Below, piece by piece: positions 1 to 6,582 of a stretch of 22,719 nt of DNA (the stretch's first letter is position 1; every line of letters starts with the position of its first letter). The translations under genes and the position numbers were made by a program. The stretch lies in contig DATMBJ010000024.1 of NCBI GenBank assembly GCA_035559315.1, positions 1-22,719 on the forward strand, read 5' to 3'. Under the pieces are notes generated by a model, which did not search any database, was not told where the DNA came from, and saw only the letters and a program-made list of their open reading frames with translations. Source of the DNA: DATLZM01 sp035559315. Its GTDB lineage: Bacteria > Actinomycetota > UBA4738 > HRBIN12.

Positions 1-203
1 ACCACCGCCACGGCCACGATCGCGGAGGCGGCGGCCCGGACGGGCAGCCCGCGACCGGGCCGCCCCCAGATCGCCGACAGGGCCAGGACCGCGAGCGGCA
101 GGCCGAGCGCGAGGGCCCCGAGGGCCGGGCTCGAGGTGAGCAGCGCGGCGGCCGTCACCGCCCCGCCGACCGCCGGGATCGGCCCGAGCCCCGCATCATT
201 CAC
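1..203 (-). CDS. Membrane protein, N-terminal fragment (3' end outside window)
   Basis: An open frame enters from the window edge on the minus strand and begins at a GTG whose last two bases lie in the TGA stop of the lipoprotein gene upstream (GTGA overlap), which suggests translational coupling. About 67 residues are visible. They are very rich in Ala, Leu, Val and Gly, with a hydrophobic stretch near residues 13-43, a short basic turn (WGRPGRG) and the start of a second hydrophobic stretch. This looks like an integral membrane protein with at least two helices. No family can be named from this fragment. An ATG at 199 is in another frame and hits a stop after 14 codons, so the GTG frame is preferred. 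Confidence 0.6.
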   Translation of the reverse strand, partial: MNDAGLGPIPAVGGAVTAAALLTSSPALGALALGLPLAVLALSAIWGRPGRGLPVRAAASAIVAVAV

Positions 204-634
204 TCCACCGTGAACGCGGTGCGCATCCCTTGGGAGTAGTGCGCCTCCTGCTCCTCCTCATCGTAGATGTTGCAGATCAGCACGTAGCTCCCGGCGTCGA
301 GGTCGACGGAGAGCGTGGCGGAGCCGCCCACCGGGATCTCCTCGACCTCGTCGACCACGTCGATGCCGGGGGCGTCCTCCTGCACGACGCCCCGGTCGTC
401 GGTGGGGAGCTGGTCCGGGGCGAGGTCCGTCCTGATCACCACGAACTCGTGGGCGTCGTTCGGGCCCTCGTTGCGGATCTGGAACGTCACCGTCCCCGCC
501 GGCGCCGATGCCTGGGCGGGCTCGACGGAGAACTCCCGGAGCGTGACGTCCACCGTCGTCTCGGCCCCGCCGCCGCAGCCGGCCGCCGCGAGGCCCAGGA
601 CGACCGCGAGCGCGGTCCACCGTGCCGTCCGCAT
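200..634 (-). CDS. Cupredoxin-like lipoprotein (putative type-1 copper protein)
   Basis: This 144-residue secreted lipoprotein has a hydrophobic signal peptide ending in a lipobox (AAGC, Cys20). The mature part resembles the small blue-copper (cupredoxin) fold: a beta-rich body and four residues in the usual ligand order, His62 (DAHEF), Cys121 (LICN), His132 and Met137 (HYSQGM). Cupredoxins shuttle electrons or hold copper on the outer face of the membrane; which applies here is unknown. The Cys-His loop is longer than in plastocyanin and carries an acidic run (DEEEQE). The ATG start is supported by AGGAGG six bases upstream. It is divergent from the response regulator/kinase pair and is followed by a coupled membrane protein gene. 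The fold call is by motif only; a copper-free relative is possible. Confidence 0.8.
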   Translation of the reverse strand: MRTARWTALAVVLGLAAAGCGGGAETTVDVTLREFSVEPAQASAPAGTVTFQIRNEGPNDAHEFVVIRTDLAPDQLPTDDRGVVQEDAPGIDVVDEVEEIPVGGSATLSVDLDAGSYVLICNIYDEEEQEAHYSQGMRTAFTVE

Positions 635-676
635 GACCCCCCTCCTGGTCCCGGCCTCCGATCCGGCACCACCGGT

Positions 677-682
677 ACCCTA
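677..682 (-). promoter_or_regulatory. Putative -10 box of the cupredoxin lipoprotein gene
   Basis: Read on the minus strand this is TAGGGT, matching TAnnnT, about 42 bases before the ATG, leaving a short leader that contains the AGGAGG ribosome site. No clear -35 box is seen. This is pattern-based inference. Confidence 0.35.
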
Positions 683-711
683 GGGGGGCGCTCCGCGACC
701 GGTGGGGCGCA

Positions 712-778
712 TGACGGGACCGTCAGCGAACCGTCATCGCCGCGACATCGGCCCGGGGGTTCGATGACAGGTCCGTCA
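712..778. promoter_or_regulatory. CCGTCA repeat cluster, candidate regulator binding site
   Basis: The spacer between the divergent cupredoxin gene and the response regulator holds three CCGTCA hexamers on the plus strand (720-725, 731-736, 773-778). The first two are 11 bases apart, one helical turn, as is usual for OmpR-family direct-repeat sites. The first and third are also halves of near-identical 14-base inverted repeats, TGACGGGACCGTCA (712-725) and TGACAGGTCCGTCA (765-778), with centres 53 bases apart. Binding by the adjacent response regulator is the simplest reading but is inferred. Confidence 0.5.
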
Positions 779-808
779 CGGAGGGTTCTCCATCCCCCGC
801 CCCTCGCC

Positions 809-814
809 TACCAT
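809..814 (+). promoter_or_regulatory. Putative -10 box (leaderless) of response regulator gene
   Basis: TACCAT lies seven bases before the GTG start at 822, and no Shine-Dalgarno sequence is visible. This spacing would put transcription start at or very near the GTG, giving a leaderless mRNA. A weak -35-like TTCTCC lies 17 bases further upstream (786-791). Confidence 0.45.
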
Positions 815-821
815 CCGAAGC

Positions 822-1487
822 GTGGCCCGGGTGCTGGTGGTCGACGATGAGCCGAGGATCGTGAGCTTCGTCTCCCGGGCCCTCGCGGCCGCCGGCTTCC
901 AGGTGGACGGCGCCCTCGACGGCCGGCGGGGGCTGGAGCTCGCCCGGACCGGCGCCTACGAGCTCGTGATCCTCGACCTGCTCCTGCCGGGGATCGACGG
1001 CCAGACCGTGCTGGCCCGGCTGATGGAGGCGCGGCCGGAGCAGCGCGTGCTGGTCCTCTCGGCGCTCTCCGACGTCGAGAGCAAGGTGCGGTGCCTGGAC
1101 CTGGGGGCTTCGGACTACCTCGCGAAGCCGTTCTCGCTCGAGGAGCTCGTGGCGCGGGTCCGGGCCAGGATCCGCCAACCGGCACCAGATCCCGCGCGGC
1201 GGATCCTCCGGGCCGGGCGGCTCACGCTCGACCTGCTGCGCTGGGAGGCCGACGCCGGGAACGGCCCGGTCACGCTCTCGCGACGCGAGCTGCTGCTGCT
1301 CCAGCGGCTCATGATGCGGCCCGGCGAGGTGTGCTCCCGGCAGGCGCTCCTGGCCGACGTCTGGGGGTACTCGTTCGACCCCGGGACCAACGTGGTCGAC
1401 GTGTTCGTCGGCCGGCTCCGGGCGAAGCTCGGGCCCGACGTGATCGAGACGGTGCGCGGTGTCGGGTATCGCGTCCCTGCTCCGTAG
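822..1487 (+). CDS. OmpR/PhoB-family two-component response regulator
   Basis: This 221-residue cytoplasmic DNA-binding regulator has an N-terminal receiver domain (about 1-115) with the acidic pair Asp8-Asp9, phospho-acceptor Asp52 (VILDLLLP), Ser80 and Lys102 (AKPF). It is followed by a C-terminal winged-helix domain (about 128-221) ending in the typical RGVGYRV hairpin. The partner kinase follows and overlaps by 29 bases, so the two are co-translated. The GTG start puts the receiver beta-1 strand (VLVVDDE) right at the N-terminus, as usual for the family, and sits seven bases after a TACCAT box. The target genes are unknown; the divergent cupredoxin lipoprotein is the obvious candidate, given the repeat cluster in the shared promoter region. 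Confidence 0.95.
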   Translation: MARVLVVDDEPRIVSFVSRALAAAGFQVDGALDGRRGLELARTGAYELVILDLLLPGIDGQTVLARLMEARPEQRVLVLSALSDVESKVRCLDLGASDYLAKPFSLEELVARVRARIRQPAPDPARRILRAGRLTLDLLRWEADAGNGPVTLSRRELLLLQRLMMRPGEVCSRQALLADVWGYSFDPGTNVVDVFVGRLRAKLGPDVIETVRGVGYRVPAP

Positions 1488-2574
1488 GCGCTGGGTCGAG
1501 CTCCTGTGGGGGGCGTTCGCGGCCGCGAACGTGGCGGTGATCGTCCTCGCCACCAGGTGGGAGACGATCCCCTTCCACCTCGTGTGGGTGTCGCTCTCCC
1601 TGCTCTACGGGTTCCGGGTGTGGAGCGTCCGGAGCACGGGGATCGTCCTGGCCGTCGTGAGCGTCGTCACCGCCGCCGGCCTCCTCTTCACGGTCCTCCG
1701 CGGCCACGAGGGGCTCGACGAGGTCGCGGAGGTCCCGCTGATGGCGGCGATGTTCGTCGTGATGGTCTGGCACGCCCGGCGCTCCCGCGCCGCCCTCGCC
1801 GAGGTGCGGCGGCTGGCCGAGAGCGAGCACCGGCTCCTGGAGCGGCAGCGGGACTTCATCCGGGACGCCTCGCACGAGCTCCGCACGCCGATCACGGTGG
1901 CCCGCGGCTACGCGGAGCTGATCGCCCAGGAGGGGGCGGGGAGCCAGGCGGGGGAGGACGCGCGGGTCCTCCTGGACGAGCTCGCCCGGCTGGAGCGGAT
2001 GTCCGAGCGGCTCCTGCTCCTCGCCACCGCCGAGCAGCCGCGGCTCCTCTCGCTCGCGCCGGTCCGGGCCGGGGCCTTCCTCCGGGACCTGGTGCGCCGG
2101 TGGGCCCCCACCGCGCCCCGCCGCTGGGAGGTCGCCGTGGACGTCGAGGGAGAGGTCCTGGCCGACGCCGACCGGCTGGCGCTCGCGCTGGACGCGCTGC
2201 TCGAGAACGCGGTGGATCACACGGGGGAGGGCGACCGCATCCGGGTCGCGGCGCGGGCCGAGGGCGGGGACCTCGTGGTGGAGGTGAGCGACACGGGCCC
2301 CGGCATCCCCCCGGACCAGCTCGGGCGGATCTTCGAGCGGTTCGCCCGGGCCGACCAGGGCCGGAGCCGGCGGGCGGGCGGCACGGGCCTGGGCCTCGCC
2401 ATCGCCCGCGCGGTCGTCGAGGCGCACGGTGGGACGATCTCCGCGGAGAGCGAGCCGGGGGCGGGGGCCGTGTTCAGGGTGCGGCTCCCGGGCTTCCGGC
2501 CGGTGGCCGGGGCCAGGCTGCCCGGGCCCGCCGTCAGCACCCCGACTCGTCGGGCAGGAGCGGGCGGAACGTGA
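1459..2574 (+). CDS. Membrane sensor histidine kinase
   Basis: This 371-residue kinase should phosphorylate the response regulator encoded just upstream. About four hydrophobic segments (roughly 13-31, 40-56, 60-80, 91-105) are joined by short loops and there is no sizeable extracytoplasmic domain, so the signal may be sensed in or at the membrane. The HisKA domain has the H-box RDASHELRTP with phospho-acceptor His139. The HATPase_c domain has an N-box with Asn250, G1 motif DTGPG (278-282), an F-box around IFERF and G2 motif GGTGLGLA (307-314). The GTG start lies inside the regulator gene. The last 41 bases overlap the 3' end of the convergent lipoprotein gene; the final ~25 residues are low-complexity Pro/Gly/Ala and are probably dispensable. 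The signal is unknown. Confidence 0.95.
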   Translation: MSGIASLLRRRWVELLWGAFAAANVAVIVLATRWETIPFHLVWVSLSLLYGFRVWSVRSTGIVLAVVSVVTAAGLLFTVLRGHEGLDEVAEVPLMAAMFVVMVWHARRSRAALAEVRRLAESEHRLLERQRDFIRDASHELRTPITVARGYAELIAQEGAGSQAGEDARVLLDELARLERMSERLLLLATAEQPRLLSLAPVRAGAFLRDLVRRWAPTAPRRWEVAVDVEGEVLADADRLALALDALLENAVDHTGEGDRIRVAARAEGGDLVVEVSDTGPGIPPDQLGRIFERFARADQGRSRRAGGTGLGLAIARAVVEAHGGTISAESEPGAGAVFRVRLPGFRPVAGARLPGPAVSTPTRRAGAGGT

Positions 2575-3397
2575 GCAGGTAGCGCTGGCCCCCGCTCGTC
2601 CAGGGCGTCAGCTCGTTGGCCCGCTCGGCCAGGGGCAGGACCTCGTGGAGGTCGGGCCCCTCCACGACCCCGCACCGGGCCCCGGGGGCGAGGTCGCTCC
2701 CCCGCCCGAACCCGGACAGCGGCCCGAGCGGCCAGGCCACCTCCGCCTGCGAGAGGGCGGGGTCCGGGGGCTCGCGCCAGGGCTGCACGAGCACGCGGAG
2801 GGCGTGGGGCTCGTAGGCCTCCTCGGCCCCCACGGCGCCCTCCGGGAGCCAGCTCCGGAGGTCCCCGAGGGCCCGGAGGAACGCGGCGAGCTCCCGCCGG
2901 AGCGCGGCCTCCTCCTCGGTGACCCCGGGCGGGAGCCCGTCCCCGGCCTCCTCGAGCCCGAGGGCGTACACGGAGACGACGTGGGCCCCGCCCCCGGCCA
3001 CCACGGTGAGGGTGGTCCAGGGGGCGTCGACCACGAGGGGCCAGCCGAGCCTCCGGTCGGGCCCGAGGAGCCCCGCCTCCTCGGCGCGCGCCAGGATGGC
3101 CTGGACCCCCGCCTCCGAGATCCGTGAGACGAAGGCCGCCGGGAGCGCCGGCCCGGGGTAGATCTCGATGGTCGCCCCGGGCTGGATGAGGCGCCCGTCG
3201 CCGTAGAGCGAGAACGAGGGGAGCTCCCGGAACGCGGCCTCGGGCGGGAGGAGCCCCCCGCCGGTGGCCACGCGGAGCACGAGGTCCTCGGGGCCCGTGG
3301 GGTGGGCGATGCCGCCGTCCCCCGGCCGCTGCAGGCGGCCGCAGGCCGCGGCGAGGACGGCGAGGCCGAGGGCCGCGGAGACCAGGTGGCGGTGCAT
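2534..3397 (-). CDS. Conserved-looking lipoprotein of unknown function
   Basis: This 287-residue protein has a signal peptide ending in a plausible lipobox (AAAC, Cys19), so it is probably anchored outside the cytoplasmic membrane. The mature part has features of a folded domain: SFSLYGDGRLI followed by EIYPGPALP, then a helix rich in Ala and Glu, then DAPWTTLTVVAGGG and VSVYALGLEEAG. The C-terminal half has many Trp/Pro turns and two Cys (in ARCGVV and at the C-terminus, ESGC). I do not recognise a named family. The start is firm: GGAAGGAG lies six bases before the ATG. It is convergent with the histidine kinase gene (41-base overlap) and divergent from tdh, so it is transcribed alone. Confidence 0.8.
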   Translation of the reverse strand: MHRHLVSAALGLAVLAAACGRLQRPGDGGIAHPTGPEDLVLRVATGGGLLPPEAAFRELPSFSLYGDGRLIQPGATIEIYPGPALPAAFVSRISEAGVQAILARAEEAGLLGPDRRLGWPLVVDAPWTTLTVVAGGGAHVVSVYALGLEEAGDGLPPGVTEEEAALRRELAAFLRALGDLRSWLPEGAVGAEEAYEPHALRVLVQPWREPPDPALSQAEVAWPLGPLSGFGRGSDLAPGARCGVVEGPDLHEVLPLAERANELTPWTSGGQRYLLTFRPLLPDESGC

Positions 3398-3477
3398 CGG
3401 CTGCTCCTTCCGTTCCGGGCGGATCGTTGGACGTCGGGGGCGGCCCGCTGGTTCCGGCGGGGTCGGGCGGGTTCCGG

Positions 3478-3483
3478 TACGCT
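3478..3483 (+). promoter_or_regulatory. Putative -10 box (leaderless) of tdh
   Basis: TACGCT lies six bases before GTG 3490. This is the same arrangement as upstream of the response regulator, potA and crotonase genes, and supports a leaderless tdh-kbl transcript. No convincing -35 box is visible. Confidence 0.45.
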
Positions 3484-3489
3484 CGGTCC

Positions 3490-4554
3490 GTGGGCGGGAC
3501 GATGCGGGCCCTCCGGAAGACCCGCCGGGCCCCGGGCGCGGAGCTCGAGGAGGTGCCGGTCCCCGAGCCCGGGCCGGCCGAGGTCCTGGTGCGCGTCCAC
3601 GCCGCCTCGGTCTGCGGCACCGACCTCCACATCTACGAGTGGAACCGGTGGGCCGAGGAGCGTATCCCCAGGGTCCCGCTGACCTTCGGCCACGAGGTGG
3701 CTGGCACGGTCGAGGCGGTCGGCTCGGAGGTCCACCACCTCGCGCCGGGGACCTTCGTGGCGGCCGAGACCCACATCGCGTGCGGCTTCTGCCGGACCTG
3801 CCGCGCGGGCCGTCCCCACATCTGCGAGCGCCTCAGGATCCTGGGCGTGGACACCGACGGGGCGTTCGCCGCCTACGTGGCGATCCCGGCGGCCAACGCC
3901 TGGGTGGTGGGGGAGGGCATCCCGCCCGACGCGGCCTCGGTGATGGAGCCGTTCGGGAACGCGGTCCACACGGTGTTCGGGACCGAGCGCGGCGACGACG
4001 TGGCGGCGGCCGCCGTCGCCGTGCTCGGCTGCGGCCCGATCGGGCTGTTCGCGGTGGGGATCGTCCGGGCCCTCGGGGCCCGCACCGTGATTGCCGTCGA
4101 GCCCAACGACTACCGGCTGGACCTCGCGAAGCGGATGGGCGCGGACGTCGTGGTCGACCCGGCGCGGGAGGACCCGGTGGCGGCGGCCCTGGCCGCGACC
4201 GGGGGCCACGGGGTCGAGGTGGTGCTGGAGATGTCGGGCGACCCGCGGGCGATCGACCAGGGAACGCGGATGCTGGCCCGGGGCGGGCGGATGTCGCTCC
4301 TCGGGCTCCCCGGCGGGCCCGTGGCCCTCGACCTCACCGACCAGGTGATCTTCAAGGAGGCCCGGCTCCAGGGCATCACGGGCCGGGAGATGTTCCGGAC
4401 CTGGGAGCAGACCCAGACCCTCCTCGCGTCGGGCCTCGTGGACGTGTCGCCGGTGCTCACCCACCGGTTCCCGCTCGAGCGGTTCGCGGAGGCGTTCGCG
4501 GTCGCCGCCTCGGGCCGGGCCGGCAAGGTGATCCTGCTCCCCGACGGAGGTTGA
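3490..4554 (+). CDS. tdh: L-threonine 3-dehydrogenase
   Basis: This zinc-dependent medium-chain dehydrogenase oxidises L-threonine with NAD+ to 2-amino-3-ketobutyrate in the cytoplasm; the neighbouring kbl cleaves that product. Numbered from the Met at 3502, the catalytic zinc site shows Cys38 (SVCGTDLH) and His64-Glu65 (FGHEV), the structural zinc site has Cys94, Cys97, Cys100 and Cys108, and the Rossmann motif is GCGPIG (176-181) with acidic Glu200 after the next strand. The HIYEWN segment and GREMFRTWEQ near the C-terminus closely resemble E. coli Tdh and separate it from sorbitol or alcohol dehydrogenases. Two in-frame starts are possible: GTG 3490, six bases after TACGCT (chosen), or ATG 3502, which aligns with the E. 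coli start. Confidence 0.93.
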   Translation: MGGTMRALRKTRRAPGAELEEVPVPEPGPAEVLVRVHAASVCGTDLHIYEWNRWAEERIPRVPLTFGHEVAGTVEAVGSEVHHLAPGTFVAAETHIACGFCRTCRAGRPHICERLRILGVDTDGAFAAYVAIPAANAWVVGEGIPPDAASVMEPFGNAVHTVFGTERGDDVAAAAVAVLGCGPIGLFAVGIVRALGARTVIAVEPNDYRLDLAKRMGADVVVDPAREDPVAAALAATGGHGVEVVLEMSGDPRAIDQGTRMLARGGRMSLLGLPGGPVALDLTDQVIFKEARLQGITGREMFRTWEQTQTLLASGLVDVSPVLTHRFPLERFAEAFAVAASGRAGKVILLPDGG

Positions 4555-4557
4555 ACG

Positions 4558-5739
4558 ATGGGCGGAGCCCTCTCCTACCTCGCGGACCAGCTCGCGGAGC
4601 TCGAGGCGCAGGGGATGCGCCTGCGGATCCGCACGCTCCAGGCCGAGCAGCGCGCCCGGACCCGCTACGACGGGCGGGACGTGATCAACCTGGCCTCCAA
4701 CAACTACCTCGGCCTCGCCGCGCACCCGGAGGTGAAGGAGGCCGCGGCCCGGGCCGCGCGGGAGTTCGGCGCGGGCTCCGGGGCGGTCCGGACGATCGCC
4801 GGCACGATGGCCCTCCACGAGGAGCTGGAGCGGCGGTTCGCGGCGTTCAAGGGGGCCGAGGCGGCGCTGATGTTCCCCTCGGGGTTCGCGGCCAACGCGG
4901 GGACGGTGGCCGCGATCCTCACCCGGGACGACGTGATCGTCTCCGACGAGCTGAACCACGCCTCGATCATCGACGGGGCCCGGCTCTCCCGCGCCGAGAT
5001 CCGGGTCTTCCCCCACCGGGACGTGGAGGCCGCGGACCGGCTGCTCGCCGAGAGCGGGGGGAAGGCGAGGAAGCTCCTGATCACCGACGGGGTCTTCTCG
5101 ATGGACGGGGACATCGCGCCCCTGCCGGCCCTCGTCGAGGTGGCCGAGCGGCACGGCGCGATCATGATGGTGGACGACGCCCACGCCTCGGGGGTGCTCG
5201 GCCCCGGGGGCAAGGGGACCGTGGCCCACTTCGGGATCGATCCCCGCCGGGTGGACGTGCAGGTCGGGACCCTGTCGAAGGCCATCGGGGTGCTCGGGGG
5301 GTTCATCGCGGGCCCGGCGCACCTGATCGAGTGGCTCAAGAACCGGGGCCGGCCGTTCCTGTTCTCCACCTCGGCGCCGCCCGCGGTGGTGGCGGCCTGC
5401 CTGGCCGCCCTGGACGTGATGGAGCGGGAGCCGGAGCGGATCGAGCGCCTGTGGTCGAACACGCGGTTCTTCAAGGAGGGGCTCCACGCCCTCGGGTTCG
5501 ACACCGGGGCGAGCGAGACCCCGATCACCCCGGTGATCGCGGGCGAGGAGCGGAAGGCCCAGGAGCTCGCCGCGGGGCTGTGGGAGGAGGGGGTGTTCAC
5601 CCCGGCCGTGGTCTACCCGACGGTGCCCCGCGGCAGGGCCCGGGTCCGCACGATCGTGACCGCCGACCACACCGAGGACGACCTGGCCCAGGCCCTCGAG
5701 GCCTTCGAGCGCGTGGGCCGCAAGCTCGGCCTGATCTAG
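4558..5739 (+). CDS. kbl: Glycine C-acetyltransferase (2-amino-3-ketobutyrate CoA ligase)
   Basis: This PLP enzyme of the alpha-oxoamine synthase family cleaves 2-amino-3-ketobutyrate with CoA to glycine and acetyl-CoA, the second step of threonine breakdown after tdh. The 393 residues match the family length. Visible landmarks are NNYLGLA (48-54), GSGAVRTIAGT (73-83), the cofactor-contacting DDAHASGVLG (206-215), and the PLP lysine Lys241 in TLSKAIG. The ATG follows the tdh stop by three bases and has GGAGG seven bases upstream, inside the end of tdh, so the two form one operon. The related enzymes AONS (BioF) and ALAS share the fold, but the tdh partner settles the call. Its TAG stop overlaps the TAG stop of the convergent tetR gene (shared CTAG). 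Confidence 0.95.
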   Translation: MGGALSYLADQLAELEAQGMRLRIRTLQAEQRARTRYDGRDVINLASNNYLGLAAHPEVKEAAARAAREFGAGSGAVRTIAGTMALHEELERRFAAFKGAEAALMFPSGFAANAGTVAAILTRDDVIVSDELNHASIIDGARLSRAEIRVFPHRDVEAADRLLAESGGKARKLLITDGVFSMDGDIAPLPALVEVAERHGAIMMVDDAHASGVLGPGGKGTVAHFGIDPRRVDVQVGTLSKAIGVLGGFIAGPAHLIEWLKNRGRPFLFSTSAPPAVVAACLAALDVMEREPERIERLWSNTRFFKEGLHALGFDTGASETPITPVIAGEERKAQELAAGLWEEGVFTPAVVYPTVPRGRARVRTIVTADHTEDDLAQALEAFERVGRKLGLI

Positions 5740-6470
5740 CGGCGGCGGCCCCGGCCCCGGCCGATCCCGGCGCCCGGCCGGCGGCGGGCGGCCCGCTCGC
5801 GCAGCCCGCCCAGGAGCAGGTCGAGGCCGAACTCGAAGTCCTCGTCGGGGTCGCAGCGCGCCATCTCCGGGAGGAGCGCGACGAGGGTGGGGAGCTCCGA
5901 CGCCGGGAGCGCCGCTGCCACCTGCTCGGGGGGGAGCCCGAAGGCCTCGGGCCGGGTGAAGATCCCCGCCACCTCCTGGGCCACGTAGCCGAGGACGTAG
6001 CCGACGAGCGCGCGGTAGCCGTGGACGGCGTCCTCGGGGGAGAGGCCGGCCTCGCGGAGCGCGGCCAACGCGGCCTCCACCGGCCGCAGGATCCGCTCGC
6101 GGGCGATGGTCCGTCGCTGCTCGGCGAAGAGCGGGATGGCGCCCGGGTGGCGCAGGAGCACGGCCCGGAAGTTCACCGCCGCCCTGCGGAGCCGGGCCAA
6201 GGGCTCGCCCTCCGTGGGGACCTCGAGCTCTGAGAGGACGGCCTCCAGGATCCCCACGAGGATGTCGTCCTTGTCCTCGACGTGGTTGTAGAGGGACATC
6301 GCCTCCACGCCGAGCTCCCGGCCCAGGCGGCGCATCGAGACCGCGTCCAGGCCCTCGCGGTCCATGATCCGGACGGCGGCCTCGACGATCCGGTCGCGGG
6401 AGAGCGGCTCGCGAGGCCGCGCAGCCCCGCCGACCGCGGTCGCCGACGGCGTCCCCCTGGCACCGGCCAT
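5736..6470 (-). CDS. TetR-family transcriptional repressor
   Basis: This 244-residue regulator has an N-terminal helix-turn-helix at about residues 25-70: LSRDRIVEAAVRIMD, then AVSMRRLGRELGV, then AMSLYNHVEDKDDIL. The LYNHV.DKD ending and the long helical ligand domain resemble the TetR_C subgroup. It is divergent from the MMPL exporter across a 112-base spacer packed with inverted repeats, so repression of both its own gene and the exporter, relieved by an exported or related ligand, is the natural inference. The ATG is preceded by GGGAGG. Longer in-frame upstream extensions would run through the operator and are not supported. The Arg/Gly-rich tail is low complexity. The ligand is unknown. 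Confidence 0.93.
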   Translation of the reverse strand: MAGARGTPSATAVGGAARPREPLSRDRIVEAAVRIMDREGLDAVSMRRLGRELGVEAMSLYNHVEDKDDILVGILEAVLSELEVPTEGEPLARLRRAAVNFRAVLLRHPGAIPLFAEQRRTIARERILRPVEAALAALREAGLSPEDAVHGYRALVGYVLGYVAQEVAGIFTRPEAFGLPPEQVAAALPASELPTLVALLPEMARCDPDEDFEFGLDLLLGGLRERAARRRPGAGIGRGRGRRR

Positions 6471-6484
6471 CCCGTCCCTCCCGG

Positions 6485-6512
6485 TTGACGGCTTACGCTG
6501 TACGTGTAGACT
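6485..6512 (+). promoter_or_regulatory. Promoter of the MMPL gene
   Basis: TTGACG (6485-6490) and TAGACT (6507-6512) are separated by 16 bases, a good sigma-70-type promoter on the plus strand. The -10 box lies in the middle of an inverted repeat, so a bound repressor would block RNA polymerase. Confidence 0.6.
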
Positions 6513-6539
6513 CCGTACGCCGTAAGCATACAGCGTACG
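6492..6539. promoter_or_regulatory. Compound palindromic operator between tetR and MMPL genes
   Basis: Two inverted repeats share an arm. The first is CTTACGCTGTACG (6492-6504) against CGTACGCCGTAAG (6514-6526), 11 of 13 matching. The second is CGTACGCCGTA (6514-6524) against TACAGCGTACG (6529-6539), 10 of 11 matching. The core TACGCYGTA thus occurs three times (6494 and 6516 direct, 6529 inverted). The sites cover the -10 boxes of both divergent promoters, as expected for a TetR repressor controlling itself and its exporter. Binding is inferred. Confidence 0.7.
6525..6530 (-). promoter_or_regulatory. Putative -10 box of tetR gene
   Basis: Read on the minus strand this is TATGCT, inside the operator and about 55 bases before the TetR ATG. 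No good -35 box is seen. This is inference by pattern and position. Confidence 0.35.
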
Positions 6540-6582
6540 CTCGAGGGGCCGCCGGCGTCCGGGCGGCCGGAGGTGAGATGCG

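Noticed and set aside
3427..3489. Earlier in-frame ATG for tdh at 3427
   Set aside because: The extra residues are Gly/Arg/Pro-rich and unlike Tdh N-termini, and the start would lie upstream of the likely -10 box at 3478.
2608..5670. Very long minus-strand open frame (about 1,020 codons) opposite tdh and kbl
   Set aside because: It is a GC-rich shadow. The translation is low-complexity Arg/Pro/Gly/His-rich, has no fold or motif, and lies antisense to two well-identified enzymes.
3264..6233. Plus-strand open frame of about 989 codons across tdh, kbl and tetR
   Set aside because: It has the wrong frame for all three genes and an Arg/Gly/Pro-biased composition without motifs.
5736..6470. TetR protein as the regulator of the aldehyde dehydrogenase/potD/crotonase motif
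   Set aside because: Its own promoter region carries TACGCYGTA repeats, not the TGAAC-N4-GTTCA type, and it is divergent from an MMPL exporter instead.
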